From positions 372,001 through 436,000 of the forward strand of contig NZ_LMDB01000012.1 in NCBI RefSeq assembly GCF_001425005.1: DNA of 64,000 nt, written 5' to 3'. The position numbers and the translations under genes are program-made. How positions within the stretch are numbered: position 1 is the first letter of the stretch; the number at the start of each line of letters is the position of its first letter. Positions 8,682 through 17,461 of the stretch are shown in pieces. The notes below the pieces were generated by a model, which did no database searches, was not told the origin of the DNA, and saw nothing but the letters and a program-made list of their open reading frames with translations. This DNA is from Duganella sp. Root336D2 (lineage in GTDB: Bacteria > Pseudomonadota > Gammaproteobacteria > Burkholderiales > Burkholderiaceae_D).

Positions 8682-10066
8682 AACGTAGCAAGCTTGGCGC
8701 GGATGGCAGTACCGACCGAGATTTGCGGATTCGAGTAGCCGTCGTCCTTGCCCGCTTCGACTTCGCGCTTGCGGATCACTTCGCGCGCGGCGGCGTGGGC
8801 TTGTTCAAAGGAGCGCGTGCGGGTGCGCAGCTGTTCGTCGAACATGGCGCGGCCGAAGAAAGTCAGCTCCGATTTGTAGCCGCAACCGTAGGAAGTGTGA
8901 TCGGCATCGGCTGCGGTCAGCACCATGGTTGCGTCGTCCTTCAGTGACGGAATCCAGCTGCCGGAGAAGCAGGCCGACACTGCGATCACGCGATGCCTGA
9001 TGCCCGCTTCGTCGAGCCACTTGCGTAGCGTGGATGGAGTCAGCTCGGTGAGCTCGAACGGCCAGAAGTCCGCCGCCAGCTGGCCTTCGCGCGCGCCGTG
9101 CGAAGTCAGATAGATGAACAGCACGTCTTCATCCTTGTCCATGGTACGCGCCACGCTGCGGATTGCCTTCTGCAGGTTCACCGTGGTGGCCCAAGGCAGT
9201 TTTTCCGCAGTCTGGAAATGATTCACCAGCTGCAGCGTGCGGCCGGCAGTACCGAAACGCTGGGACATCACGTCCGCCACCATCTGGCTTTCGCGGCGGA
9301 AGACTTCATCGCCGTAGGGCGCGAAGGTCAGCGCATACATATCGACCTTGCCCGGACGCTGCGGCGCCAGCGCCGCCAGTTGGCGCGACAGCAGCACCGG
9401 CTGTGACTCCATCAATTCCGCAGTCAGTTTCAGGTAGCGCGAAGACTCTTCGTTGTTGGCCTCCTGTTTTTTGGGATACCAGAAGTCCGGCTGCTGCGTG
9501 GCCACGCCCAGGGCCACCACGCCCGCCATCATGCCCGCCGCGAGCGTCAGCGGCCAACGTCGTCCACGCCCGCCGCGCGCCAGCAGCACCAGTTGCGACA
9601 GGACCATCAGGGTGACCGGAATCCCCCAGATGATCCAGGCACCCCATTGGCCAAGGTAGCGCACCGACCACGCTTCGGACCCGCTGTACAGCATGGCGGT
9701 AAAGCACAGGTCTACAAACAGTTCCAGCCAGACAGTCTGCGCCAGCAGCAAGGTAGTAAGCAGTGCCAGGTCGGGCGCCGCACCGGGGCGCCCGCTCGGT
9801 CCAGTGCCGCGCGCCATCAAGGCATAGAAGGGCAGCAGGGCAAAAGGCAGCCAGCCGTAGGCGATAGCCTTCCAGTAAAAGATCGCGGGACCGTGGATAT
9901 ACAAGCGCTGGAACAGGACCGACAGTCCCAGTACCAGCAGCACGAGAGCCGCGACGACACCAGGGCCGGTGGAAAGGCCTTCCCAGCGCGGGGAACGGAA
10001 AAAGGCGGTGGAAGCGCCTGCGCGCAACCACCGCCCGATTGATTGGATGGAGTTATTGGAGCTCAA
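8675..10066 (-). CDS. Membrane-anchored C13 family (legumain/caspase-like) peptidase
   Basis: A 463-residue protein. The N-terminal 200 residues contain several transmembrane helices (segments near 34-55, 65-85, 98-120, 140-160 and 170-190), and the rest is a soluble C13 peptidase domain. The catalytic dyad is visible: His322 in YLTSHGAREG and Cys366 in SACFSGSW, both in the spacing and context of the Peptidase_C13 family. Bacterial members with this architecture are widespread but poorly characterised. Eukaryotic relatives are legumain and GPI-transamidase Gpi8, which cleave after Asn or Asp. Its start overlaps the 3' end of the DUF4136 lipoprotein gene by 14 nt, so both are probably expressed together. 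Confidence 0.85.
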   Translation of the reverse strand: MSSNNSIQSIGRWLRAGASTAFFRSPRWEGLSTGPGVVAALVLLVLGLSVLFQRLYIHGPAIFYWKAIAYGWLPFALLPFYALMARGTGPSGRPGAAPDLALLTTLLLAQTVWLELFVDLCFTAMLYSGSEAWSVRYLGQWGAWIIWGIPVTLMVLSQLVLLARGGRGRRWPLTLAAGMMAGVVALGVATQQPDFWYPKKQEANNEESSRYLKLTAELMESQPVLLSRQLAALAPQRPGKVDMYALTFAPYGDEVFRRESQMVADVMSQRFGTAGRTLQLVNHFQTAEKLPWATTVNLQKAIRSVARTMDKDEDVLFIYLTSHGAREGQLAADFWPFELTELTPSTLRKWLDEAGIRHRVIAVSACFSGSWIPSLKDDATMVLTAADADHTSYGCGYKSELTFFGRAMFDEQLRTRTRSFEQAHAAAREVIRKREVEAGKDDGYSNPQISVGTAIRAKLATFQ

Positions 10067-10691
10067 GATCTACGCGCTTGGCCTTTCCGCTTTCGCCAGG
10101 GAAGCCGGTGAAGGCGCTTTGCACCAGGGCCGGCATGACCAACGGGGTCGATTGCTTGCGGCTGGTGTTCTGCACAGTCACGTCATACAGCTTCTTGCCC
10201 TGCAGGTTGTTGATGGTGACACGCAGGTTGCGGTCGTAGTTATGCTGGATGGTTTCGCGGAATTCCATCGGCCCCCACATCCACGGGTCGTAGTATGGGC
10301 GGTAGAAACCATAGTAGCGGTAACGGTAAGGGTAGTAGCCCCAGCGCGGGTAATAGCCCCACGGGCCTGGCCCATACATCCACGGGTCGCTCGCGGTCAG
10401 GACTTTGACCGGTCGGTCGATGGTGCTGAACTGCATGGCGACGCGCAGCTTGGCGTCCTTGGTCGTCGCGGCCTGGGTGAAGCCCAGCTTGGCCAGTTCA
10501 CCGCTCACCAGGTTCTGGTAGCTGCGTAATTCCAGTGTATCCTCGCCAGGCGAGGGCGTTTCGAAGGAATATGATTTGTCCTGCAGGTCGCTCGGCCACT
10601 CGTGGAAGACCGTAACGTTGCTGCGCAGGGTAGTGGCACAGCCGCTCAGCAACAGACTGGTGGCTGCCACCAAAATGGCTAGCGCTTTCAT
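10053..10691 (-). CDS. DUF4136 outer-envelope lipoprotein
   Basis: A 212-residue protein with a lipobox signal (LLLSGCATT, lipidated Cys near residue 18). A DUF4136-type domain follows, seen in the pattern FEWPSDLQDKSYSF-like start, YQNLVSGELAKLGF and a Tyr/Gly/Pro-rich middle (WGYYPRWGYYPYRYRYYG region, about 105-120). The C-terminal part includes NLRVTINNLQGKKLYDVTV, as in family members. It is probably anchored in the envelope; no enzymatic motif is seen. A GGAGT site precedes the ATG. The gene is upstream of, and overlaps, the C13 peptidase gene, which suggests a functional pair at the envelope. Function unknown. Confidence 0.8.
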   Translation of the reverse strand: MKALAILVAATSLLLSGCATTLRSNVTVFHEWPSDLQDKSYSFETPSPGEDTLELRSYQNLVSGELAKLGFTQAATTKDAKLRVAMQFSTIDRPVKVLTASDPWMYGPGPWGYYPRWGYYPYRYRYYGFYRPYYDPWMWGPMEFRETIQHNYDRNLRVTINNLQGKKLYDVTVQNTSRKQSTPLVMPALVQSAFTGFPGESGKAKRVDLELQ

Positions 10692-10853
10692 GGCGACACT
10701 CCTTTTTGTCCTATAAGCCAGTTTAATCCGGCAACATGCGTTTCACCTAATTATTACAGAATGTTACCCCCGCAGGGGCACCGGAAAAGAATCGGGCGTG
10801 TCCCCTGCCCGGTATTGGTAAAATAGCCTTCTTTGTCCTCGCTCGCCCAAACC

Positions 10854-13469
10854 ATGCGTACCGACAGCCCGCAAACGATTTATCGTAAAGACTACACCCC
10901 GCCCAGCTACCTGGTGGAGACCGTGGAACTGGGCTTCGACCTTGATCCCGTCTGCACCATCGTCGCCAACCGCGTGCAACTGCGCCATAACCCGGACAGC
11001 AAGAGCCACGACCTGGTGCTGCACGGCGAAGCCATTGAGCTGGTCGCCCTGCGCATGAACGGGGTGGCGCTGAACCCAGACCAATATATTATTGGCAACA
11101 ATACTCTGACCATCCGCAACGCACCGATCAATGTGCTGCTGGAAATCGAAACCACCTGCGCCCCGGTCGAAAACACCACGCTTTCCGGCCTGTACACTTC
11201 GGGCAGTGGTTTCTATACGCAGTGCGAAGCCGAAGGCTTCCGCCGCATCACCTACTTCCCGGACCGTCCGGATGTGATGGCGCGCTACACCGTGATGCTG
11301 CGCGCCGACAAGGAGCAATACCCGGTACTGCTCTCCAACGGCAATCTGCTGGAAGAGGGCGACCTTGGCGACGGCCGACACTACGCCAAGTGGGAAGACC
11401 CGTTCAAGAAGCCGTCCTACCTGTTTGCCCTGGTGGCCGCACGCCTGGTGTGCCAGGAAGAGAAATACAAGCTGAAGTCCGGCCGCGAAGTGCTGCTGCA
11501 GGTGTGGGTGGAAGAGGGCAACCTCGATAAGACCGACTACGCGATGGAGTCGCTGAAGAACTCGATCCGCTGGGACGAGGAACGCTGGGGCCTGGAACTG
11601 GACCTGGACCGCTTCATGATTGTTGCCGTCAGCGACTTCAATATGGGCGCGATGGAAAACAAGGGCCTGAACATCTTCAACACCAAGTTCGTGCTGGCCA
11701 ATCCGCGCGTGGCGACCGATATCGACTACGCCGGCATCGAAGCCGTGGTCGGCCACGAATACTTCCACAACTGGACCGGCAACCGCGTGACGTGCCGCGA
11801 CTGGTTCCAGCTGTCGTTGAAAGAAGGCCTGACCGTATTCCGCGACCAGGAATTCAGCGCCGACATGATCGGTACCGAGAGCGGCCGCGCCGTGACCCGC
11901 ATCGACCAGGTGCGCACGCTGCGCCAGGCCCAGTTCCCGGAAGACGCAGGCCCGATGGCGCACCCGGTGCGTCCCGATTCCTTCGTCGAGATCAACAACT
12001 TCTACACGGTGACCGTGTACGAGAAGGGCGCTGAAGTAGTGCGCATGTACCAGACCTTGCTGGGCCGCGAAGGCTTCCGCAAGGGCATGGACCTGTACTT
12101 CGAACGCCATGACGGCCAGGCCGTGCAATGCGATGATTTCCGCGCCGCGATGGCCGACGCCAACAAGCGCGACCTGAAGCAGTTCGAGCGCTGGTACAGC
12201 CAGGCTGGCACGCCAATAGTCAGCGCCAGCGGCCACCACGATGGCGCCAGGCAGGTGTATGAACTGACGCTACGCCAGACCTGTCCGGCCACGCCGGGCC
12301 AGTCCGAGAAGCAGCCGTTCCATATTCCAGTGGCCGTGGGCCTGCTGGACCGCCATGGCAAGGACCTGATCCCGACCAAGGTGCTGGAACTGACCAAGGC
12401 CGAGCAGACCTTCCGCTTCGAAGGCGTGGCCGAAGCGCCGGTACCTTCGATCCTGCGCGATTTTTCCGCGCCGGTGGTACTGGAATACCCGTACACCGAT
12501 GACGAGCTGCTGCACCTGTTCCGCTACGACAGCGACCCGGTGAACCGCTGGGAAGCCGGCCAGCGCCTGGCCATGGAACGCCTGCTGTCGCTGACCGCCG
12601 CCGTGCAAAAGGGCGAAGAGCTGGTACTCGATCACACCTATATCGTCGCGCTGCGCGAGCTGCTGGCCGATACGTCGCTGGATCCAGCTTTCCGCGAAAT
12701 GGCATTGATCCTGCCGTCGGAGACCATCATCGGCGAGCGGATGGACGTGGTCGATCCGCAAGCGATCCACATCGCACGCCAGTTTGTACGTTCCGTCATC
12801 GGCGATGCGCTGGAAAACGAGCTGCTGGAGGCGTATCACGCCAACGGCACGCCGGGGCCATACAGCCCGGATGCCCTCTCGGCCGGCAAGCGTGGCCTGA
12901 AGAATCTGGCGCTGGCCTATATGCTGGTAGAGCCTCATCCCAAAGCGGTCAAGCTGGCCAGCGAGCAGTTCTCTGCCGCCACCAATATGACCGATCGCGC
13001 CGCCGCCTTGTCCGCCCTGATCCACAGCGGCGCCGACGCAGGCAAGCAGCTCGACGCCTTCTACAAGGACTTCAAAGGCGAAGCGCTGGTGGTGGACAAA
13101 TGGTTCGCCATGCAGGGTTCCGCCCCGCACACCAACGTGGCCAAGGTACGCGAGCTGATGAAACACCCGGCCTTCACGCTGAAGAACCCGAACCGCGCCC
13201 GCAGCCTGTTGTTCAGCTTCTGCAACCAGAATCCATCGCAATTCCACGCCGCCGACGGCAGCGCCTACGAATTCTGGGCCGAGCACGTGATCAAGCTCGA
13301 CGCCCTAAACCCGCAAGTGGCCGCCCGCCTGGCCCGCAGCATGGACCGCTGGCGCCGCTATGCGCCGGCGCTGCAAATCCATATGCGCCATGCGCTGGAA
13401 AAAGTCGCCGCCGCCGCCAAACTGTCGAACGACGTGATGGAAGTGGTCAGCAAAGCACTCGCAAACTAA
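10854..13469 (+). CDS. pepN: Aminopeptidase N (M1 family)
   Basis: An 871-residue cytoplasmic zinc metallopeptidase, the usual length for bacterial PepN. The exopeptidase motif GAMEN is in [14 protein letters not shown] (near residue 266). The zinc site HEYFHNW followed 18 residues later by the Glu of [10 protein letters not shown] (HExxH-x18-E) is intact. The C-terminal helical domain runs to the end. It removes N-terminal residues from peptides. I chose the ATG at 10854 ([14 protein letters not shown]), which matches the family start, over an upstream TTG. fbp follows 23 nt downstream in the same direction, a common Burkholderiales pair. Confidence 0.96.
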   Translation: MRTDSPQTIYRKDYTPPSYLVETVELGFDLDPVCTIVANRVQLRHNPDSKSHDLVLHGEAIELVALRMNGVALNPDQYIIGNNTLTIRNAPINVLLEIETTCAPVENTTLSGLYTSGSGFYTQCEAEGFRRITYFPDRPDVMARYTVMLRADKEQYPVLLSNGNLLEEGDLGDGRHYAKWEDPFKKPSYLFALVAARLVCQEEKYKLKSGREVLLQVWVEEGNLDKTDYAMESLKNSIRWDEERWGLELDLDRFMIVAVSDFNMGAMENKGLNIFNTKFVLANPRVATDIDYAGIEAVVGHEYFHNWTGNRVTCRDWFQLSLKEGLTVFRDQEFSADMIGTESGRAVTRIDQVRTLRQAQFPEDAGPMAHPVRPDSFVEINNFYTVTVYEKGAEVVRMYQTLLGREGFRKGMDLYFERHDGQAVQCDDFRAAMADANKRDLKQFERWYSQAGTPIVSASGHHDGARQVYELTLRQTCPATPGQSEKQPFHIPVAVGLLDRHGKDLIPTKVLELTKAEQTFRFEGVAEAPVPSILRDFSAPVVLEYPYTDDELLHLFRYDSDPVNRWEAGQRLAMERLLSLTAAVQKGEELVLDHTYIVALRELLADTSLDPAFREMALILPSETIIGERMDVVDPQAIHIARQFVRSVIGDALENELLEAYHANGTPGPYSPDALSAGKRGLKNLALAYMLVEPHPKAVKLASEQFSAATNMTDRAAALSALIHSGADAGKQLDAFYKDFKGEALVVDKWFAMQGSAPHTNVAKVRELMKHPAFTLKNPNRARSLLFSFCNQNPSQFHAADGSAYEFWAEHVIKLDALNPQVAARLARSMDRWRRYAPALQIHMRHALEKVAAAAKLSNDVMEVVSKALAN

Positions 13470-13492
13470 TTAAGCACAAACCTAGGGAAATA

Positions 13493-14500
13493 ATGAAACG
13501 CATCAGCCTGACCCAATACCTCGTTGAAGAACAACGCCAGCACCACAGCATCCCAGCCGAACTGCGCCTCCTGATCGAGGTGGTAGGCCGCGCCTGCAAA
13601 ACCATTTCCCACAGCGTTGGCAAAGGCGCACTGGGCGAGGTGCTGGGCGCACTGGAATCGGAAAACGTGCAGGGTGAAGTCCAGAAGAAACTGGACGTGA
13701 TCTCCAACGAAATCCTGCTGGAAGCGAACGAATGGGGCGGTCACCTGGCGGCGATGGCGTCGGAAGAAATGGAAGACATCCACCCGATCCCTAACCGCTA
13801 CCCGAAAGGCGAATACCTGCTGGTGTTCGACCCGCTGGACGGCTCCTCCAACATCGACGTCAACGTATCGATCGGTACTATCTTCTCCGTGTTGAAGGCG
13901 CCGGAAGGCATGACCGAGCCGACCGAAAAAGACTTCCTGCAGCCAGGCGCCAAGCAAGTGGCCGCCGGCTACGCCGTGTACGGCCCGCAAACCCTGCTGG
14001 TGCTCACCACCGGCAACGGCGTGAACTGCTTCACCCTGGACCGCGAGATGGGCTCGTGGGTGCTGACCCAGCGCAATATGCAGATTCCTGCCAAGACCAA
14101 GGAATTTGCGATCAATTCGTCCAACATGCGCCACTGGCACGCGCCGGTGCAGCGCTACATCGGCGAACTGCTGGCCGGCACCACCGGCCCGCGCGGTACC
14201 GACTTCAATATGCGCTGGATCGCCTCGATGGTGTCCGACGTGCACCGCATCCTGAACCGCGGCGGCATCTTCATGTACCCGGCCGATAATAAAGACCCAT
14301 CCAAGCCGGGCCGCCTGCGCCTGATGTACGAAGCGAACCCGATGGCCTTTATCGTTGAACAGGCCGGCGGCATGGCCACCGATGGCCAGAAGCGCATCCT
14401 CGACATCCAGCCTGAAAAACTGCACCAGCGCGTGCCAGTCTTCCTCGGTTCCCGCGACGAAGTGGCACTGGTCACCAGCTACCACCAGGAATCCGTGTAA
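13493..14500 (+). CDS. fbp: Fructose-1,6-bisphosphatase class I
   Basis: A 335-residue protein with the full class I FBPase pattern: [10 protein letters not shown] at the N-terminus, the metal-binding motif [21 protein letters not shown] (near 110-130), GYAVYGPQT and the sugar-phosphate site [20 protein letters not shown] (near 275-295). It hydrolyses fructose-1,6-bisphosphate to fructose-6-phosphate in gluconeogenesis and, in autotrophs, the Calvin cycle. The ATG at 13493 has AGGGAAA upstream and begins the conserved sequence; an upstream in-frame extension runs through pepN and is not real. It lies 23 nt after pepN and before tRNA-Thr. Confidence 0.96.
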   Translation: MKRISLTQYLVEEQRQHHSIPAELRLLIEVVGRACKTISHSVGKGALGEVLGALESENVQGEVQKKLDVISNEILLEANEWGGHLAAMASEEMEDIHPIPNRYPKGEYLLVFDPLDGSSNIDVNVSIGTIFSVLKAPEGMTEPTEKDFLQPGAKQVAAGYAVYGPQTLLVLTTGNGVNCFTLDREMGSWVLTQRNMQIPAKTKEFAINSSNMRHWHAPVQRYIGELLAGTTGPRGTDFNMRWIASMVSDVHRILNRGGIFMYPADNKDPSKPGRLRLMYEANPMAFIVEQAGGMATDGQKRILDIQPEKLHQRVPVFLGSRDEVALVTSYHQESV

Positions 14501-14550
14501 TTTTTGCAATGATGGCGCCCTGATACTAGCAAACGCGCAAGTTTGTTTGT

Positions 14551-14556
14551 TATAAT
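14551..14556 (+). promoter_or_regulatory. -10 element of the tRNA-Thr promoter
   Basis: A perfect TATAAT hexamer lies 11 nt upstream of the mature tRNA start and is followed by a GC-rich discriminator (CCGGGC), as in stringently controlled stable-RNA promoters. The -35 element is weak (a TAGCAA-like sequence about 18 nt upstream). Confidence 0.65.
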
Positions 14557-14567
14557 CCGGGCTCTTT

Positions 14568-14643
14568 GCCGGTGTAGCTCAGTTGGTAGAGCAGCTCATT
14601 CGTAATGAGAAGGTCGTAGGTTCGATTCCTATCTCCGGCACCA
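14568..14643 (+). tRNA. tRNA-Thr (anticodon CGT)
   Basis: A 76-nt cloverleaf with encoded CCA. The D-arm (GCTCAGTTGGTAGAGC), anticodon loop TTCGTAA with anticodon CGT, variable loop AGGTC and T-arm (TAGG TTCGATT CCTA) are all readable. It decodes ACG codons. The acceptor stem pairs except at positions 6 and 67, where T faces T. No other tRNA was found nearby. Confidence 0.97.
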
Positions 14644-14653
14644 GGACGTACAG

Positions 14654-14689
14654 AAACCCTGCCAGGTCATTGATCTGGCAGGGTTTTTT
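14654..14689 (+). terminator. Rho-independent terminator after tRNA-Thr
   Basis: A 12-bp perfect stem (AAACCCTGCCAG / CTGGCAGGGTTT) with a 9-nt loop, followed by further T residues, begins 11 nt after the tRNA CCA. Because the opposite strand also has an A-rich flank, it may act on transcripts from both sides and would also end the minus-strand toxin-island transcript. Confidence 0.9.
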
Positions 14690-14691
14690 CG

Positions 14692-14955
14692 TTAACTCGC
14701 GACCAGCGCAACCAGGGCGAGAAAGACCGCCACCAGCATGCCGATGATCATATAAGTTTGTGAGTCCATGCGGGCATTGAGCTTTTCCGTTGTCGCGAAA
14801 AGCTGAGCATCAAAATGGGCACGTTGCTCAATGAAGCGGCCGTCTATGTGCGATCGCAGCGTTTTCAGGTCGCAGGAGAGATCATTCACCGTTTTCTCCA
14901 GTTGCGTAGTGCGTTGCTCATATGCGGCGAGCTCGGGCGGGGGAGTGGCTTCCAT
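14692..14955 (-). CDS. Small coiled-coil membrane-anchored protein, unrecognised
   Basis: An 87-residue protein with a good AAGGAG ribosome site 6 nt before the ATG. It begins with a polar helix that is predicted coiled coil (residues about 10-60, for example TTQLEKTVNDLSCDL). It ends with one hydrophobic helix (MIIGMLVAVFLALVALVA). It is the last gene of the minus-strand island, immediately before the tRNA terminator. It resembles DUF1640/CcdC-like or phage-type small coiled-coil anchors in shape, but I do not recognise the family. Function unknown; it may be a chromosomal gene unrelated to the toxin system. Confidence 0.65.
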   Translation of the reverse strand: MEATPPPELAAYEQRTTQLEKTVNDLSCDLKTLRSHIDGRFIEQRAHFDAQLFATTEKLNARMDSQTYMIIGMLVAVFLALVALVAS

Positions 14956-15111
14956 GGCAGCTCCTTGAAAAGGATCCTATCATTTTCGCCTCTGGCTAAA
15001 GCGCGCGGTTGATGTGGCTCAAACGCGCGCGGTGCCGACTTACTTGGCGTTACGTTCGACGAAAGTGCCCATCAGCTAATGGTCGATGACGTTGCGTCAT
15101 TAGCCGCGCCA

Positions 15112-15696
15112 TCAACCGAAGAAGAATTCCATGAAACCTGCCTCACCAGCAGGCACAAGCACGCGCCGTGCAATGGCACTGACTGCATTGAGAAAGTCGG
15201 GAATGGGGCTAAAGTCTTCGTCGAGCACTTCGTAGTTGAAGGTACTCGCCTCAAGCGTCATAGCCTCGGCCATGACTTGGAAAAAGCTGGCGAGATCGTC
15301 GGCAATCTTCACATTGAATGAGCCAATGTGGCCAGTTACAACGCCGCTGGCGGTACTGTCATCGACAACGATAGCATCGCCATGGTGGTAGGCGATGACG
15401 ATCCAATGCTTGTTCCAGGCGGGATCGTCTATGACAGGGCCATTATTTTTGCGTATCCAGCGCCATCCATGCTGGCAAGTCTCAAGATCATCGAGCGTGA
15501 ACAGCATCAGCAGGAGTCGCCCGCCCACCTGCGGTTTGTCGCTCATACTCAGCCGTCCATAGTAGTCGTGTAGGACCGGACCAAGCGGAATCGGTTCAAC
15601 GATCGGCTGGAATTCACGACACTCGAGCGTTCCGAAATTTGCGGACCCGGCTGCAAAAGCGCCAGCAAAGTTTTTCAATGCGACGTCAAGCGGCAT
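15112..15696 (-). CDS. SMI1/KNR4-like immunity protein
   Basis: A 194-residue protein whose layout fits the SMI1/KNR4 (SUKH) superfamily, a common immunity family in polymorphic toxin loci. A Pro-rich N-terminal helix region (EPIPLGPVLHDYYGRL) is followed by the core WNKHWIVIAYHHGDAIVVDD and a C-terminal helix with a short hydrophobic end (GFMEFFFG). The start ATG is preceded by TGGAGA and overlaps the final TGA of the upstream disrupted gene, so it was probably coupled to that gene. A degenerate copy of its last 45 codons sits near 17.0 kb. Its cognate toxin is not present; it is probably an orphan immunity gene kept from an earlier Rhs tip. Confidence 0.65.
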   Translation of the reverse strand: MPLDVALKNFAGAFAAGSANFGTLECREFQPIVEPIPLGPVLHDYYGRLSMSDKPQVGGRLLLMLFTLDDLETCQHGWRWIRKNNGPVIDDPAWNKHWIVIAYHHGDAIVVDDSTASGVVTGHIGSFNVKIADDLASFFQVMAEAMTLEASTFNYEVLDEDFSPIPDFLNAVSAIARRVLVPAGEAGFMEFFFG

Positions 15697-16120
15697 TCAA
15701 TTTCTCCAGAAGCATGGTGCGGCTCGGTCCACGCTGAGCCGCCTCAATTTCATCGAGGATGAACGATTTACTGGGTCAATGCATAAAGGTGTCAAATTCA
15801 CGGTAATAGTTGACCTGATCAATGAATTTTCTTACGCAGTTCTCTTTCGACTCAAGGCGAGCCGCAATGTCAGCAAGCACATTGACAAGCATTCATTCGT
15901 TCAAATTTTTTTCCCTCAATACAAGTGGTAGCTCGTCACCATCATCGTTCTCGAAAACTTCGTCATCATCCAGACTTTGCAAGTAAGCCCAATGCACGTA
16001 ATAAAAATCTGCCGTTTCGGGATTCGACAGCCAAACCGTCATATCCGTGTGAATCCATGCCTCCTGTTTAAGCTTGCTTAAGCCTGCAATCAAATCTGAA
16101 ATAGACTTGAAGTGCACCAT
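15686..16120 (-). pseudogene. Small island gene interrupted by two in-frame TGA codons
   Basis: An AAGGA ribosome site 7 nt before the ATG at 16120 opens a 75-codon acidic frame (HWAYLQSLDDDEVFENDD) that stops at TGA 15893-15895. The same frame continues with protein-like sequence (MLVNVLADIAARLESK ... NYYREFDTFMH) to a second TGA at 15776-15778. It goes on again (SFILDEIEAAQRGPSRTMLL) to a third TGA at 15686-15688 that overlaps the next gene's ATG. All three parts are in one frame of 144 codons, and no frameshift is needed. Trp would fit both internal sites by a single TGG-to-TGA change. I read it as a recently inactivated orphan immunity gene. The family is not recognised; it vaguely resembles the DUF7716 group. 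Confidence 0.6.
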
Positions 16121-16293
16121 AACTTTATCCTTCTAGAAATTGCGAGTTCTCCGGTAAGGAGTGGACGGTATTGGCAGCCGCGTCCTAACTGAACAGATCG
16201 AGCTGTGCGTCGTGAGTCGGAAGTGCTGCGGCCCAGCGGATCCTATGCATATGAACATGAGCCTCGCCGTGAGTGACGCTTTTTGGCCAGCCC

Positions 16294-16923
16294 TCATGAT
16301 TGACCCATTAGGGGCTTACGCGGCCTGCGTGCCTTTTCCACGTCTTCCCAATTTTTAAATCGCGCATCCATCGCTTCAGCTAAGGCAATTACTTCTTCCT
16401 TTGCTGCGGGGTCGTCCACGCGCAGTCCTTTTGGTACGCGGTGATAGTCATAGCAATCATTTGGGCCGAAGATTCCGGCCAAGTGTGCATTGACCCTAAA
16501 AACGATGTGATGCATCCGCCAGCAGGTCGAGTCCTCAAATTCCTGGAGTTCCTCCTTTGTTGCGCTTCGGCTCTTCCCGCCACTCCAGAGCTTTGTATCA
16601 AATGCGATGGCAATACTGCCGTAGTCCGATTGGCTTGTGTCGTAACTGGGATCGCTGAACAAAACCTTCCATTTGGGAATTTCCTCAAATCGTAGCGAAC
16701 ACATGATCGGGCGGAATAAGCGCTGGCTTTTATCAACCTCATCGATCGACTTGGGCAGTTCTGTATAAAATCTTGCAAATACCTCGATCAAATGACCAGC
16801 ATTCGTAGGGACAAGTTCAATATAGCGCCCGATCACAAAGCCAGATTTGCACTCTTTGTTCGTGGCCGGGACGTAAAACAAATCACCCGGTTTGACCTTG
16901 CTCATTAGTGGTTTCATGCCCAT
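16294..16923 (-). CDS. Imm26-like immunity protein
   Basis: A 209-residue protein beginning with a beta-rich segment KVKPGDLFYVPATNKECKSGFVIGRYIE, the pattern of the Imm26 family (KxGDIFxxP ... YGxVI). The later part is less conserved. The first ATG (16923) is followed by further Met codons at positions 3 and 7. The last of these (16905) directly precedes the conserved domain, so the true start could be any of the three. It lies in the immunity array behind the Rhs gene, is AT-richer than the flanking chromosome, and its cognate toxin is absent. The downstream 170 nt to the next gene hold nothing I recognise. It is probably an orphan antidote from a past toxin tip. Confidence 0.6.
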   Translation of the reverse strand: MGMKPLMSKVKPGDLFYVPATNKECKSGFVIGRYIELVPTNAGHLIEVFARFYTELPKSIDEVDKSQRLFRPIMCSLRFEEIPKWKVLFSDPSYDTSQSDYGSIAIAFDTKLWSGGKSRSATKEELQEFEDSTCWRMHHIVFRVNAHLAGIFGPNDCYDYHRVPKGLRVDDPAAKEEVIALAEAMDARFKNWEDVEKARRPRKPLMGQS

Positions 16924-16977
16924 TTTTTCGTATGCTTAAGGCTGCCTTGTCATACAGCCGGTTGCGCCATATGCCGT

Positions 16978-17115
16978 GCGCGTAATCGAAGAAGAACTCC
17001 ATGAAACCTGCCGCACCATCAGGACCAAGCATACGAAGTGCAGTGTCACTGATCGCATCGGAAAATTGGGAATGGAGTGAATTCGTCGTGGAGCATGTTG
17101 TAGTTGATGTTGCTT
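16978..17115 (-). pseudogene. Remnant of the 3' end of a SMI1/KNR4-like immunity gene
   Basis: About 130 nt that align by eye with the last 45 codons of the SMI1/KNR4-like gene at 15112-15696. NYNMLHDEFTPFPIF in one frame corresponds to NYEVLDEDFSPIPDF, and after a frameshift FSDAISDTALRMLGPDG then AGFMEFFFD corresponds to FLNAVSAIARRVLVPAG and AGFMEFFFG. There is no start and the frame is broken. It abuts the IS3 fragment, which suggests insertion-mediated loss of the 5' part. Confidence 0.65.
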
Positions 17116-17352
17116 GTTCCAGGTGAAGCCCTTTACGTTGCGCTGGAACAGGAAGCACAAACCGAAGCCCCAGTTGCGCTGGTTGTTCGTCAGGCGAACC
17201 AGCCAATCGGCTATGGCCTCATTTTCAGCATTGAGCTTGGCTTGATAACGGTAGCAAGTCTGGCTGATGCCGAAGGCCACACAGGCACTCTTGACAGTCA
17301 TGCGGCCGGCTTCGACGTAGTGGCGGGCCATCTCACGTCGGCGAGATGGCTT
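17116..17352 (-). mobile_element. Internal fragment of an IS3-family transposase (OrfB)
   Basis: About 79 codons with the sequence character of IS3-group OrfB N-termini: the PSRRREMARHYVEAG start, SACVAFGISQTCYRYQ, IADWLVRLTNNQRNWG and FGLCFLFQRNVKGFTWN. The DDE catalytic residues lie further downstream in such proteins and are absent, as are OrfA and terminal inverted repeats. It is therefore a dead fragment. It is joined in frame to the first 32 codons of an immunity gene upstream. Confidence 0.85.
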
Positions 17353-17448
17353 ATCAAGTTCAGCGCACCATTTTCCCCAGTGGGCCATCTCGTGGAAAAA
17401 CGCAATTGCCACGGCCTTTGCGTTTCCTAGCATAGTTGCATCATTCAC
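17353..17448 (-). pseudogene. 5' end of an NTF2-fold immunity gene cut by an IS3 fragment
   Basis: The first 32 codons (MLGNAKAVAIAFFHEMAHW then WCAELD) closely match the N-terminus of the intact immunity gene at 17722-18144 (MLGNAKAVATEFFHEMTEW then WCAEFD). At the Asp codon the sequence switches to IS3 OrfB in the same frame, giving a hybrid reading frame that continues to 16936. The original C-terminal three quarters of the immunity gene are missing. The hybrid is unlikely to be functional. Confidence 0.75.
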
Positions 17449-17461
17449 CGATATCTCTTTG

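Noticed and set aside
15003..15111. Short coding-like tail (ending GTFVERNAK) and small inverted repeats between the coiled-coil gene and the SMI1-like gene
   Set aside because: The frame is only about 12 codons from a stop and has no start context. The repeats are short and lack a T-tract.
15686..16120. Selenocysteine or genome-wide reassignment of TGA as an explanation of the double-TGA gene
   Set aside because: TGA is an ordinary stop for many neighbouring genes, no selenoprotein context is present, and I can see no SECIS-like hairpin directly after either codon. Nonsense mutation is simpler.
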